Origin: Bacteroidales bacterium
GTDB lineage: Bacteria; Bacteroidota; Bacteroidia; Bacteroidales; GCA-2748055
Direction: 5' to 3'
Length of the DNA stretch: 56,308 bases
NCBI GenBank assembly: GCA_021740585.1
Contig: JAIOZM010000019.1
Coordinates: forward strand, 1-56,308
Shown here: positions 36,240-44,373 of the stretch, in pieces
Numbering within the stretch: the first letter of the stretch is position 1
How the letters are laid out: each line of letters begins with the position of its first letter
The notes under the pieces: generated by a model
What the model was told of the DNA's origin: nothing
Databases searched by the model: none
What the model saw: the letters and a program-made list of their open reading frames with translations, nothing else
Program-made: the position numbers and the translations under genes

Positions 36240-36608
36240 CTAATGCAAAAGTTGATAATCCTTTATCAGAAGATTAACTGACAGATTTAAACGAGTCGCT
36301 AATTTTCTAATCATACCAATTGTCAATCTGCGCTTACGATTCAAAATCTCTGAAACCCTACTTTTTCCGCCAATCTCAGAAATCAAATCAACTTGTTTAA
36401 GATGCATCTCTTCCATTCGAATCTTTATAGCTTCAATTGGATCAGGTGCTCCAATTGGATAATGTCTGTTTTCGTAGTCGTCAACCATCAATCCAAGAAT
36501 ATCAAGCTCATCACTCTCGGGTGTACCAAGTTTTGCATCGAAGATTATCTCTAACCTTTTTAATGCTGCTCTGTAATCTTCCTCTGTTTTAATCGGTTTT
36601 AAATTCAT
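36240..36608 (-). CDS. higA: HigA-type antitoxin (helix-turn-helix)
   Basis: I choose the ATG at 36608 (122 residues) rather than the in-frame TTG three codons earlier. The N-terminal part has the HigA-type sequence IKTEEDYRAALKRLEIIFDA, and the C-terminal part is an XRE-type DNA-binding fold (about 68-118; MHLKQVDLISEIGGKSRVSEILNRKRRLT). It would neutralise the HigB-type toxin encoded 11 bases upstream and repress the shared promoter. The toxin-first order is typical of hig loci. Confidence 0.9.
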   Translation of the reverse strand: MNLKPIKTEEDYRAALKRLEIIFDAKLGTPESDELDILGLMVDDYENRHYPIGAPDPIEAIKIRMEEMHLKQVDLISEIGGKSRVSEILNRKRRLTIGMIRKLATRLNLSVNLLIKDYQLLH

Positions 36609-36619
36609 AATCGCCAATA

Positions 36620-36916
36620 TTAAATGCTATTTGCATCAATTTTATCATAATCCGAATGAGTCCCTATAAATCGAACAAATGCCAATTGATGGTCAAAATT
36701 AAATTTAATCACCAATCGATAGGTATTGCCTTTAATATTAAAAACAATCCTACTATCCTTTAGAATACTTGCATTGGCATAGCTCTGCTTCACGTCATTT
36801 GGTGTTTTCCAATCCGCATACATCGCTGTATCATACCAAGTCTTTAAATACTGCTCAGAATCAGGGTGTTTCTCCCAAAATTCTCTCAATGTACTTTTTG
36901 CAAAAATTCTTTTCAT
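36620..36916 (-). CDS. higB: HigB-type mRNA interferase toxin
   Basis: The ATG at 36916 is preceded by GAGGA and starts MKRIFAKSTLREFWEKHPDSEQ, the usual beginning of this RelE-superfamily subgroup; an in-frame TTG at 36925 is less likely. The 98-residue product shows WYDTAMYADWKTPNDVKQSYANASIL, RIVFNIKGNTYRLVIKFNF and VRFIGTHSDYDKIDA, with the conserved Lys, Arg and the His-x-x-Tyr end motif. It would cleave mRNA on translating ribosomes and forms a pair with the downstream antitoxin. Confidence 0.9.
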   Translation of the reverse strand: MKRIFAKSTLREFWEKHPDSEQYLKTWYDTAMYADWKTPNDVKQSYANASILKDSRIVFNIKGNTYRLVIKFNFDHQLAFVRFIGTHSDYDKIDANSI

Positions 36917-37002
36917 AGTCCTCAAACTGCGAACAAAAATACAACAAAATTCCTAAATTGGGAACTTATTAAGGGAAATGTGTTTTTCAAGGCATTTTTG
37001 CT

Positions 37003-37090
37003 AACACTTTAATATGTCCAATACCCAAAAAAATATATAAACGCTTTAGTGCCGAAATCTCATATATATATTTCCAGGTCGGGGGTTTAT
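37003..37090. repeat. Dispersed repeat family 1, copy A
   Basis: AACACTTTAATATGTCCAAT, then ACGCTTTAGTGCCGAAATCT, CATATATAT and TTCCAGG-TCGGGG. The same ordered blocks recur at 41054-41190 and 42154-42290 with few changes. This copy lacks the last 50 or so bases shared by the other two. It lies between the HigB and Fic genes. Confidence 0.8.
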
Positions 37091-37096
37091 CGTTCG

Positions 37097-37205
37097 GCGG
37101 TATGTGCAGTGCGGGATTCATCGCAACTGCCTTCCGAATTCGTAAAATGTTAATTAAAGGTATTAAATTTCAGGTCACCACTTAAGCCCGCATTGCATAT
37201 ACCGC
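37097..37205. repeat. Long inverted repeat beside the Fic gene
   Basis: GCGGTATGTGCAGTGCGGG (37097-37115) and CCCGCATTGCATATACCGC (37187-37205) are inverted copies with two mismatches in 19 bases, separated by 71 bases. It ends 19 bases past the Fic stop. It could form a cruciform or hairpin and might be a recombination end or a terminator. Confidence 0.7.
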
Positions 37206-37223
37206 TTATTGTGCTTTCGTGCA

Positions 37224-37985
37224 TTATTTTAAACAATTTGGAAGCATTTCTAAAAATCCTAAACATTTATTGTAATCCAATTCGTAAAAATTAACGCCTA
37301 GATTAATTGTTTCATAATATGTCGCTTGATTATTTTTATAATATTCTTCAGACGATATTTTCCAAAAATTACGACCTAATTTCTCAGTTAAAAACCATTT
37401 TTCCATCAATCGAGCAGCTCTACCATTGCCATCTCTAAATGGATGAATATGTGCAAATCGTAAATGAATCAACGACGCGAAATAAAAAACTTCCATTTCA
37501 TTGAGATCCGACGAAATTAATTCTCCGACATCTTGGAATAGTAATTTCATTTCTCTTTCAACATATTCAGGTTCTACAGCCATATAAGCTAAACCCGATT
37601 TTCCAAAAACTCCAACTTGCTCAAAACGGTATCTACCTCTTTTACTTCTTATTAATAAAGTATCTGAAAATATTTTATGGCAATTCAATAAATTTTTCTC
37701 ATTCAATATAGTACTCTGAGCAAACTCATATGCTTCAATTAAATCCTCAATTTCTTCGATTTCCCTTCCTACCTTAAATTTATCTTTGTTCATCTCATAA
37801 TTCATGTAAGAATTTAAATCAATACTATTTCCTTCAATATTCGATGAATAAACTGCAGAAGCTTTTGTTAAAAATTCAAATCCGCCTGAATTCTCCGAGA
37901 AATCAAAATTCTTAATAAGTGTTGGAATTTTATGTCCAATTGACTGGATATATGTGTCTAGATATGTTCTTTCTGTTATCCTCAT
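37224..37985 (-). CDS. fic: Fic-family AMP-transferase with its own inhibitory helix
   Basis: The 253-residue protein contains the Fic core H181-P-F-R-D-G-N187-G-R-A-A-R (HPFxxGNGRxxR), complete for nucleotide transfer. Near the N-terminus S47-S-N-I-E51-G52 matches the (S/T)xxxE(G/N) inhibitory motif, so this is a class in which the autoinhibitory helix is built in. Members AMPylate Tyr/Thr/Ser of target proteins; in bacteria they often act as toxin-like regulators. It is a single gene flanked by repeats in the accessory island. Its target is unknown. Confidence 0.92.
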   Translation of the reverse strand: MRITERTYLDTYIQSIGHKIPTLIKNFDFSENSGGFEFLTKASAVYSSNIEGNSIDLNSYMNYEMNKDKFKVGREIEEIEDLIEAYEFAQSTILNEKNLLNCHKIFSDTLLIRSKRGRYRFEQVGVFGKSGLAYMAVEPEYVEREMKLLFQDVGELISSDLNEMEVFYFASLIHLRFAHIHPFRDGNGRAARLMEKWFLTEKLGRNFWKISSEEYYKNNQATYYETINLGVNFYELDYNKCLGFLEMLPNCLK

Positions 37986-38087
37986 TTAATCAAATTAATT
38001 ATACACAAATATATTCATTATTGTTGTCAAAACCTTATAGTACTGTGGTTTCTGAGCATGAAGCACAACATTGGATATGTAAGAAAC

Positions 38088-38137
38088 AACATGTACTCCT
38101 CGCTGGGTCTTGCAGACCGCTCAGAGTCCTATTTATT
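38088..38137. repeat. Dispersed repeat family 2, copy 2
   Basis: Fifty bases that match 36158-36227 almost without mismatch once the extra 20 bases of that copy are removed (AACATGTACTCCTCGCTGGG, then CTTGCAGACCGCTCAGAGTC). It lies 39 bases beyond the stop of the gene at 38176, in the same position and orientation as copy 1 relative to the HigA stop. Confidence 0.8.
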
Positions 38138-38175
38138 GGGCATGGTTTTTCTATTTTATTTGAGATTAGTACAAT

Positions 38176-38907
38176 TTAGTTCTCATTTGTCGGTAAATTA
38201 ATTACAAAAGATAAGCCTACACGTATTCCGCCCCACTCTGATTTTGCATAATCTTGATCATAGATTTGTCTACTGGTATCTTTATTTTTTAACTCATTTT
38301 CACCAAATTGAATACAATACAAACTATTTAGTTCAATATCAAAATATTGATTAAGTTCATATTTAAGCTTGAAACCAGGACTTAGGTGAAAGTTTTTTGA
38401 TTTAAAGAAATAAGATTCATTTTCTATCACTTCTTCGTTTATAAGAAGTGTTTCGTTTGACCTAAGTTCAGAAAATATAATACCACTTTCAGTTAAAAAT
38501 GCAATTTTGGACTTCTCACTTATGGATATGATAGTAACATCAAATACCAGATTTGTCATAATAGCTCTAACTATATTATCAAATGTATATTCACCAGAAT
38601 AGTCTTTGGATGAAATTCTTGAACCTGAAGAGTTTATTGATACCTGAAGACCAAAACTAGTATTCTTAAATGATAATAAAACCGAAGGCTTATAATATAT
38701 ATAGGGCGGATAGTCTGATGTTATTTTTGCTTCAAAGGGTAAAATATTTAATACAGATGCATCTATCTCTTTTAAATCCTCCATTTTGTAACTTCCAATT
38801 CCTGTTTGAAATCCAAAGGATAAATTTTGTGCATAAGCAGCCTGGTTAAATAAAACTATTACAAAAAATAATTTTATTTTGCAGATGTAAGAAATCTTAG
38901 ATTCCAT
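38176..38907 (-). CDS. Putative outer membrane beta-barrel protein (PorT-like fold)
   Basis: The 243-residue protein has a signal peptide (about 1-26, FFVIVLFNQAAYAQN). Alternating strands begin LSFGFQTGIGSYKMEDL and continue with PSVLLSFKNTSFGLQVSINSSG, SPGFKLKYELNQYFDIELNSLYCIQFG and WGGIRVGLSFVINLP, which fit an 8- to 10-stranded barrel. The C-terminus ends in strands rather than a soluble domain. It follows the lipoprotein gene at 38924 by 16 bases, so they form an operon, perhaps a barrel with a surface lipoprotein partner. No specific function recognised. Confidence 0.65.
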   Translation of the reverse strand: MESKISYICKIKLFFVIVLFNQAAYAQNLSFGFQTGIGSYKMEDLKEIDASVLNILPFEAKITSDYPPYIYYKPSVLLSFKNTSFGLQVSINSSGSRISSKDYSGEYTFDNIVRAIMTNLVFDVTIISISEKSKIAFLTESGIIFSELRSNETLLINEEVIENESYFFKSKNFHLSPGFKLKYELNQYFDIELNSLYCIQFGENELKNKDTSRQIYDQDYAKSEWGGIRVGLSFVINLPTNEN

Positions 38908-38923
38908 AGTTTTTTTAAAAAAA

Positions 38924-40798
38924 TTATTCTAAATAATACCTTGCTCCATTTCTATTAAAAATAGAATTTCCAACCAGATAACAAGCATTTGTATAAAAAT
39001 CTGAAAAACCAACCGGAATCTTATATAAAACGCTACCATCATCTAAGCTTCTAACAACAAGCAGATTAGGCGAAAAGGATAATATTCTACCTGTAAAATA
39101 ATCAATATCCACGATTTCTTCCTCATTAACAGTATATGAACTTAATTCATTCAGATCAGGGCAACTAAGTATTGAAAATTTCTTTGTGTCCTTATCCCAG
39201 CTAACTAATCTGTTTGCTTCATCTTGCTTAAAATCAAAGTAATCAATACCTATTTTATTCCATGACACATCTGTGTCTTCAGGTGAAATTATTTTATTTT
39301 TATAACTAAATAACCAAATTGTATGCGACACCCTTTTAAAGAAATAACATCCATCAAATGAAATATTGTAATCACTTAAAGCAGTTGTATTATCAATACT
39401 ACCTAAGACTTTATCATTTTCATAATCAAATAAAATGATTTTCCTTATTCCATAGATTAATGCTGTTCCTTCATTTGAAATAGGCACTTTAGTTATACGT
39501 GATGTCAAATTGCTAAAATCGATGATTTTGTAATTAGAAAGTTTATTAGTTGGATTAGAAATTGCAGTTTCTGTAGAACCTAAAATTGCAAAGAAGCTAT
39601 TACCATCTGGCGATGTAGAAGGACTCGAATAACGATTTCCTGTCAAAGAATAATCAGGAGGGTTATATCTGAAGCTTTCCATTAGCTTGTTTTCAGTAAT
39701 TGAATACCTAAATATTGAATCATTATATGCAGTGCTGCCGAGATCATACTTATTTGTATGGTAAATGAATTCGGATTCATTTATCTTAGCTAAGTACTTA
39801 AAGATTGGAGCCGGGTAGCCAATTATGAATTTTTCTTTTTGAGATGAAAAATATGAATATGGATCATTATATTCGCAATGCAGTTCATAAACAGGGTTGT
39901 AATATTTTGGCTTTAAGGCCAATTTGTATTCTCGTAGACTCCCAAAATAAGATTTAGGAATTTCAAATTTAGCCTTTGAGATATCTGCGGTCTTTTCTAT
40001 ATCATATGTGGAATAAACATAATCCTTGCTAAATAGAATTATTGTATCAACTGCAGAATAATATTTTCGATTTGACCACTCTATTGCATAGTTATTCTCA
40101 CTATCATATGTATACTTAAATTCTATTTCATTAGGAAGTTCAATCCATCCAAAATGTCTAAGCTCTCCAGTTTCACTATCTTCATATTGTATATAATATT
40201 CGCCCCCTTCGCCAACATAACCTTTGTCAATAAACTCATAATTACTGGTTCTACCAATTTCAAGATTTGACTTAAAAACAATAAATTCATTTATTTTCTC
40301 AACCGATCTGGGAAATCGTAATTTAAGAAATCCATTAGAAACCTCAGTAGTTACGATATTAGATTCTATATCTCTTACTATTATTATCCATTCTTTTGAA
40401 GTAAAAACGAAACCTTCCATTCCTATTAATTCAGCAATGCTTCCAGTTCCTGTAGCGGTAATAAGTTCAAGCTTTAGGCGATAAGTTCCTGCGTGCAACA
40501 TTTCATGATTAAAATCAAAATAACTATTATTTGATTCAACCGTACCCACCAGTTTATCATTTATATAAAAGTTAACCCATTTTACTTTTTGATCTGAGCT
40601 TTTAAAATGAAAATACACACGACTATACATCAATTCAATTGTATCTTCTTCCATCGATAAATCAAGATTAATAGTCTCTATCAATGGAGCAGTTACATTT
40701 TGATCAACTTCTCTTTCATAAATACCTTTTGGATCGTATTCACAAGAGATAATTATTAATATCAAAATGTAAAAACTAAATAATAAATATCGATTCAT
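38924..40798 (-). CDS. Large lipoprotein of unknown function, Ig-like plus propeller-like
   Basis: The 624-residue protein opens with a hydrophobic stretch ending in IIISC (Cys about 19), a lipoprotein signal. An Ig-like region follows (about 40-130; VYFHFKSSDQKVKWVNFYINDKLVGTV). The second half (about 330-620) has repeating strand units of about 45 residues, such as FFAILGSTETAI, FLKYLAKIN and IKKIILFDYENDKVLGSI, like a WD/SMP-type propeller. No enzyme motif was seen. Base composition is more AT-rich than in the flanking metabolic genes, consistent with island DNA. It is encoded with the barrel gene at 38176. Confidence 0.6.
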   Translation of the reverse strand: MNRYLLFSFYILILIIISCEYDPKGIYEREVDQNVTAPLIETINLDLSMEEDTIELMYSRVYFHFKSSDQKVKWVNFYINDKLVGTVESNNSYFDFNHEMLHAGTYRLKLELITATGTGSIAELIGMEGFVFTSKEWIIIVRDIESNIVTTEVSNGFLKLRFPRSVEKINEFIVFKSNLEIGRTSNYEFIDKGYVGEGGEYYIQYEDSETGELRHFGWIELPNEIEFKYTYDSENNYAIEWSNRKYYSAVDTIILFSKDYVYSTYDIEKTADISKAKFEIPKSYFGSLREYKLALKPKYYNPVYELHCEYNDPYSYFSSQKEKFIIGYPAPIFKYLAKINESEFIYHTNKYDLGSTAYNDSIFRYSITENKLMESFRYNPPDYSLTGNRYSSPSTSPDGNSFFAILGSTETAISNPTNKLSNYKIIDFSNLTSRITKVPISNEGTALIYGIRKIILFDYENDKVLGSIDNTTALSDYNISFDGCYFFKRVSHTIWLFSYKNKIISPEDTDVSWNKIGIDYFDFKQDEANRLVSWDKDTKKFSILSCPDLNELSSYTVNEEEIVDIDYFTGRILSFSPNLLVVRSLDDGSVLYKIPVGFSDFYTNACYLVGNSIFNRNGARYYLE

Positions 40799-41474
40799 AG
40801 TTATGCTTTTTTAACGCAACAAAATTATGCCCAAGGCATATATTTAAACAATATACATAAGAATAAATACCCAATCTTATTCACAGAAAAACCAAATATA
40901 AAATCCCCCTTTAAGACATTTATACATGAAAATGCAATGAATACATTACCCTAAGTTAATGATTATTATCTAAACACAAATCCTTTTTCATACACAATTA
41001 TTCGATGTGTTATTCCTGCTTTTGGATTTGCCTTATAAACTATCCGGTTTTCTGCATGCACCACAACACTTTAATATGTCCAATACCCAAAAAAAATATA
41101 TAAACGCTTTGGTGCCGAAATCTCATATATATTATTCCAGGCCGGGGTTTTATATTATCTGTAACGTACCTATTAATCACTAATTTAAGGACCAATTCAG
41201 ATAAAATCATCAAAAGGCATTTTTATTAACCAGGTACATGGAGAAATCCAGAGCGTTTTGTTGATTTGCATGGTGGGTGAATTTGATTTCTCCGGGTTTT
41301 GAGGAGTTTTTTGATGTATGTCGGGTTGAGTCTCGCGTGGACGGTTTACAATATGTAAGGCTTGGGTTTTCGGAGCGCGTTCATGTCCACTGACAAGAAT
41401 GGTGAAGCGGGAGCCAAACCCTCGCAAACCAATGAACCCCAACTGTTTTATATTGCGTGTTGTGGTTTCATGGT
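40799..41474. other. 676-base intergenic region dominated by repeat sequence
   Basis: No gene is supported. It contains repeat family 1 copy B (41054-41190) and then about 280 GC-richer bases (41195-41470) with an 81-codon open frame of odd composition, which I regard as non-coding or a relic. GCATGCACCACAACAC at the start of copy B resembles ATGAAACCACAACACGCAAT read on the minus strand at about 41452-41471. Confidence 0.5.
41054..41190. repeat. Dispersed repeat family 1, copy B
   Basis: GCATGCACCACAACACTTTA, AATATGTCCAATACCC, ACGCTTTGGTGCCGAAATCT, TTCCAGGCCGGGG and TATTAATCACTAATTTAAGG occur in the same order as in copy C (42154-42290). It is the longest match between copies, about 135 bases. 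It lies in the gap between the DUF2442 gene and the lipoprotein gene. Confidence 0.85.
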
Positions 41475-41765
41475 TTATACTCCTATCTGTCCATTATATA
41501 AATCTGAAAGAGGGAAAATCAAGTCGTAATCATTCCAGTTTAAATTTCCATCAGTCAATGAAAAATTTGAGAACTTATTTTCATCTAAATATTTCTTAAT
41601 CGAAGGATGAAGAGATTTTGATAAAAATGGTTTGAAATCAACAAGTTTCTCATTCCCATCATTAAATCTTATACGAATAGCATAATCCGACAAATATTTT
41701 GCAGAATCAATTTTCAATTGATCAAATCCAGATTCTGAATCCTTATAGTCAACAATTATTCTCAT
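41475..41765 (-). CDS. DUF2442 family protein
   Basis: The 96-residue protein shows the DUF2442 pattern: YAIRIRFNDGNEKLVDFKPFL, KSLHPSIKKYLDENKFSNFSLTDGNLNWNDYDLIF, ending in LYNGQIGV. It overlaps the stop region of the DUF4160 gene by four bases (ATGA). The DUF4160/DUF2442 pair is a common two-gene unit in accessory regions and behaves like a candidate toxin-antitoxin module, although the function is not established. Confidence 0.85.
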   Translation of the reverse strand: MRIIVDYKDSESGFDQLKIDSAKYLSDYAIRIRFNDGNEKLVDFKPFLSKSLHPSIKKYLDENKFSNFSLTDGNLNWNDYDLIFPLSDLYNGQIGV

Positions 41766-42067
41766 TTTAATCTTTTTGTAATTTTCTCAAACACAATATC
41801 CTTGTGATAAACAAAATAGCTAATCCATTTTTCAACTATTTTGTCAGCGTATTTTTCAAGAAAAACCTCAAAATCTTTAAGGTCTTTTCCTTTTAGTGGT
41901 CGTGCTCCTGAAATATTTGTAATCTTTATCTCTGAAATATCGCCATTAATAATATAAAATTCCGCTTTGCTTTCATACTCTCCTTTTTTCGCGTGAACAT
42001 GAATCGGTTCGTGCTCATTTGAGTAGAAGAAAATCAGAATCCCTAAATATTCAAATATCTTAGGCAT
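41762..42067 (-). CDS. DUF4160 family protein
   Basis: The 101-residue protein starts MPKIFEYLGILIFFYSNEHEPIHVHAKKGEYESKAEF, with the His-rich EPIHVHA motif that defines DUF4160. It continues SEIKITNISGARPLKGKDLKDFEVFLEKYADKIVEKW. The His pair could bind a metal. It is first in a two-gene unit with DUF2442, and repeat copy C lies directly upstream. Role unknown; possibly a toxin-like partner. Confidence 0.88.
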   Translation of the reverse strand: MPKIFEYLGILIFFYSNEHEPIHVHAKKGEYESKAEFYIINGDISEIKITNISGARPLKGKDLKDFEVFLEKYADKIVEKWISYFVYHKDIVFEKITKRLK

Positions 42068-42153
42068 TATCCAAGCTTGTTAATTTTTAAATATTACAAA
42101 TTTACAAAATCTCCACCTGAACTGAAAATCAATATTTGTAATCGGTCTATCAC

Positions 42154-42290
42154 CATGCACCACAACACTTTAATATATCAAATACAAAAAAAAATAAACG
42201 ATTATGTGCTGGAATCTCATATATATTTTTCCCGGCCGGGGATTTATAATTGGATCTGTAAGGTATTTATTAATCACTAATTTTAGGATT
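42154..42290. repeat. Dispersed repeat family 1, copy C
   Basis: CATGCACCACAACACTTTAA, GTGCTGGAATCTCATATATA, CCCGGCCGGGG and TATTAATCACTAATTTTAGG repeat the order of copy B. It has more drift than A and B in its first half. It separates the DUF4160 gene from the glycerate kinase gene and marks the right edge of the island. Confidence 0.8.
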
Positions 42291-42342
42291 ATTTCATGAT
42301 GGGATTCAATCCTGAGTTTTATCCCTCATGCAAGGTATAAGC

Positions 42343-43656
42343 TTATTCAATTAGTACAATCATCAGATCCATTACATTGGTTTTAGTGGGACCGGTTATA
42401 ATCAGGCCTCCCTCCTGTTTAAAAAATTGATAGGAATCGAAACTATTTATGTATTCTTCTATATCTAAATTATGGTTTTTCGCATTTTTCAGGGTCGAAG
42501 AATCAACTACCGCTCCGGCTGCGTCGGTATGTCCGTCGCTGCCATCGGTTCCTCCCGACAGAAAAGTAATACCAGGCTGTCCCTTTAACATTTTGCCCAT
42601 CAGCAGGGCGAGATGTTGACCTCGTCCACCCAATCCTTTTCCGCTAATCTTTACCGTAGGTTCTCCGCCAAACAGCAGGCAAGTCTTTGTATTGGATTTG
42701 TTTTCCCTGATAGTTTTAAGGATAGATTCCGCAACATCACCTACATCGCCTTCTGTTTTATTTGTTATTATCAGGGTTTTGTATCCCAGGAGCTCAGCTT
42801 TTTCCTTTGCAGCATGGAGTGCTGACAGGTTGTTTCCTATCAAAACATTGTGGGTATTCAGAAATATTTCGTTCCCTTCCTTGAGTGTTTCCATCCGGCT
42901 GTTTTTAAGTCCTTTTTGAAGGAAGCGATATATTTGAACGGGACATTCTTTTTTAATCTTGTATTTCTCAATTACTGCCAGAGCATCGGCAAATGTAGTG
43001 GGATCGGGAGAAGTAGGTCCTGATGCAATTACATCGAGTGAATCCCCTACCACATCGGAAAGGATTAAGCTTAGCACTCTGGCCGGAAATGCCGCTTGTG
43101 AAAGGAGTCCGCCTTTTAGTCCGGAAAGATGTTTTCTGATGCAATTCATTTCTCTGATATCTGCCCCCGCGTTCAATAAAAGGCTGTTTACTTTTTTCAC
43201 ATCCTCCAGCGTGCATCCTTCCGGAACATCGGCTAAAAGTGCTGAACCACCGCCTGAGATTAAGCAGATTACCAGATCATCTTTTTCGGCTTTACTGAGA
43301 ATTGAAACCATCCTTCCGCTGGCTATCAGTCCATTTTCATCAGGCACCGGATGACCGGCTTCTGTAATCTCAATAAATTTAAGTTTTGCTGAATGTCCGT
43401 ATTTGGTAATGATGTGTCCGGCTGTAATTCTGTCTCCCAATATGACCTCCATAGCCTGCGCCATGTCAGCACTTGCTTTACCGAAGCCAATTAGGTATAT
43501 GTTTTTCAGGATTGAAAGATCAAATACCAGGTCGCGTACCAGAAGTTTATTTTGATTTACCGAAAATATGTCATTAATCAGCTTTTCAGGTTTAGCGCCT
43601 TCAATTCCGGCCAGAAATATTTCTGTCGCTTTATGCCTCTGTTGACTAAATTCCAT
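42343..43656 (-). CDS. Glycerate 2-kinase (class II, DUF4147/MOFRL)
   Basis: The 437-residue enzyme has the N-terminal DUF4147 domain (IYLIGFGKASADMAQAMEVIL, LISGGGSALLADVPEGCTLEDVKKVN, LSLILSDVVGDSLDVIASGPT) and the C-terminal MOFRL domain (CLLFGGEPTVKISGKGLGGRGQHLALLMG, ITFLSGGTDGSDGHTDAAGAVVDS). It phosphorylates D-glycerate to 2-phosphoglycerate with ATP, feeding sugar-acid breakdown into glycolysis. It is the last gene of the co-directional carbohydrate block. Whether it serves the pectin-type pathway or another sugar acid is not clear. Motifs are complete. Confidence 0.93.
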   Translation of the reverse strand: MEFSQQRHKATEIFLAGIEGAKPEKLINDIFSVNQNKLLVRDLVFDLSILKNIYLIGFGKASADMAQAMEVILGDRITAGHIITKYGHSAKLKFIEITEAGHPVPDENGLIASGRMVSILSKAEKDDLVICLISGGGSALLADVPEGCTLEDVKKVNSLLLNAGADIREMNCIRKHLSGLKGGLLSQAAFPARVLSLILSDVVGDSLDVIASGPTSPDPTTFADALAVIEKYKIKKECPVQIYRFLQKGLKNSRMETLKEGNEIFLNTHNVLIGNNLSALHAAKEKAELLGYKTLIITNKTEGDVGDVAESILKTIRENKSNTKTCLLFGGEPTVKISGKGLGGRGQHLALLMGKMLKGQPGITFLSGGTDGSDGHTDAAGAVVDSSTLKNAKNHNLDIEEYINSFDSYQFFKQEGGLIITGPTKTNVMDLMIVLIE

Positions 43657-43737
43657 ATTTTAAATTGGAGTTACAGGCTTGTTGGATGAGCCTGCCTCAA
43701 GCTTATGAACCACCGATAAACTATTCTACTGACTTCA

Positions 43738-44373
43738 CTAAATCTTTTCAATCCAGATATTCCTGAATTGAATTTTAGATCCTTCTGCCTGCATACCAAT
43801 GCAGCCTTCGGTAAGGGAACAATGGGTAGCTACATTCTGAAGCAGTCCATTCACTTTTATTTCAATGCTATCGCCCTTGCAATAAATGTCGTAGCTGTTC
43901 CATTCACCGGCCTCGTTCTCATTCGACTCGTGCAATTTGGCAATAAGAGGTTTTACCTCCTCAGTTGATACGCAAACACTATCGCCCACTGTTGCACTTA
44001 CTCCCACTCCATGAACTATAAAATCGCCTGCATTTTTATGCTTTAGCTGTGCCTGATAGTGGGCAATCCAAATTTTATCGGGGATATTAGTGTGAAGAAA
44101 TACACCGCTGTTGGTGGGTTCCTCAGGGTAGCACCATTCAATGTGCAAATGGTAATTTGAATAGGTCTTGTTTGTCCTGATATAGCCCACAGGTACCCCC
44201 GGGGTTTCAATTACCCCATCTTTCACATAGAAAAAATCTTCGGGATTAATAGTTTCATCTTCCAGATAAATAGTCCAGTTTTTCAGGTTTTTCCCATTAA
44301 ACAGATATTCTTTTTTTTGGGTGCAACTTGAAACGGAAAGCATTACAACAAGGGATAGCATTAGTATTTTCAT
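43738..44373 (-). CDS. DUF1080 (3-keto-disaccharide hydrolase-like) lipoprotein
   Basis: The 211-residue protein has a lipoprotein signal (MLSVSSC, Cys about 17) and the DUF1080 concanavalin-like sandwich: EYLFNGKNLKNWTIYLED, YSNYHLHIEWCYPEEPTNSGVFLHTN, WNSYDIYCKGDSIEIKVNGLLQN and EGCIGMQAEGSKIQFRNIWIEKI. This family includes 3-keto-glycoside hydrolases that work with Gfo/Idh/MocA oxidoreductases; one of those is encoded just upstream (44712-45959). That pairing suggests an oxidative route of glycoside cleavage in the periplasm. Confidence 0.85.
   Translation of the reverse strand: MKILMLSLVVMLSVSSCTQKKEYLFNGKNLKNWTIYLEDETINPEDFFYVKDGVIETPGVPVGYIRTNKTYSNYHLHIEWCYPEEPTNSGVFLHTNIPDKIWIAHYQAQLKHKNAGDFIVHGVGVSATVGDSVCVSTEEVKPLIAKLHESNENEAGEWNSYDIYCKGDSIEIKVNGLLQNVATHCSLTEGCIGMQAEGSKIQFRNIWIEKI

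Noticed and set aside
41197..41442. 81-codon minus-strand open frame
   Set aside because: Odd Pro/Thr/Gln composition, no recognisable domain, and it follows a dispersed repeat; more likely a relic or non-coding sequence.
36158..42290. Integron-type attC array
   Set aside because: The repeats and single-gene layout are suggestive, but I found no consistent GTTRRRY/RYYYAAC cores and no integrase, so I keep it as a cassette-like island only.
36158..42290. CRISPR array
   Set aside because: The repeats are too long, too few and too far apart, and there are no regular spacers or cas genes.
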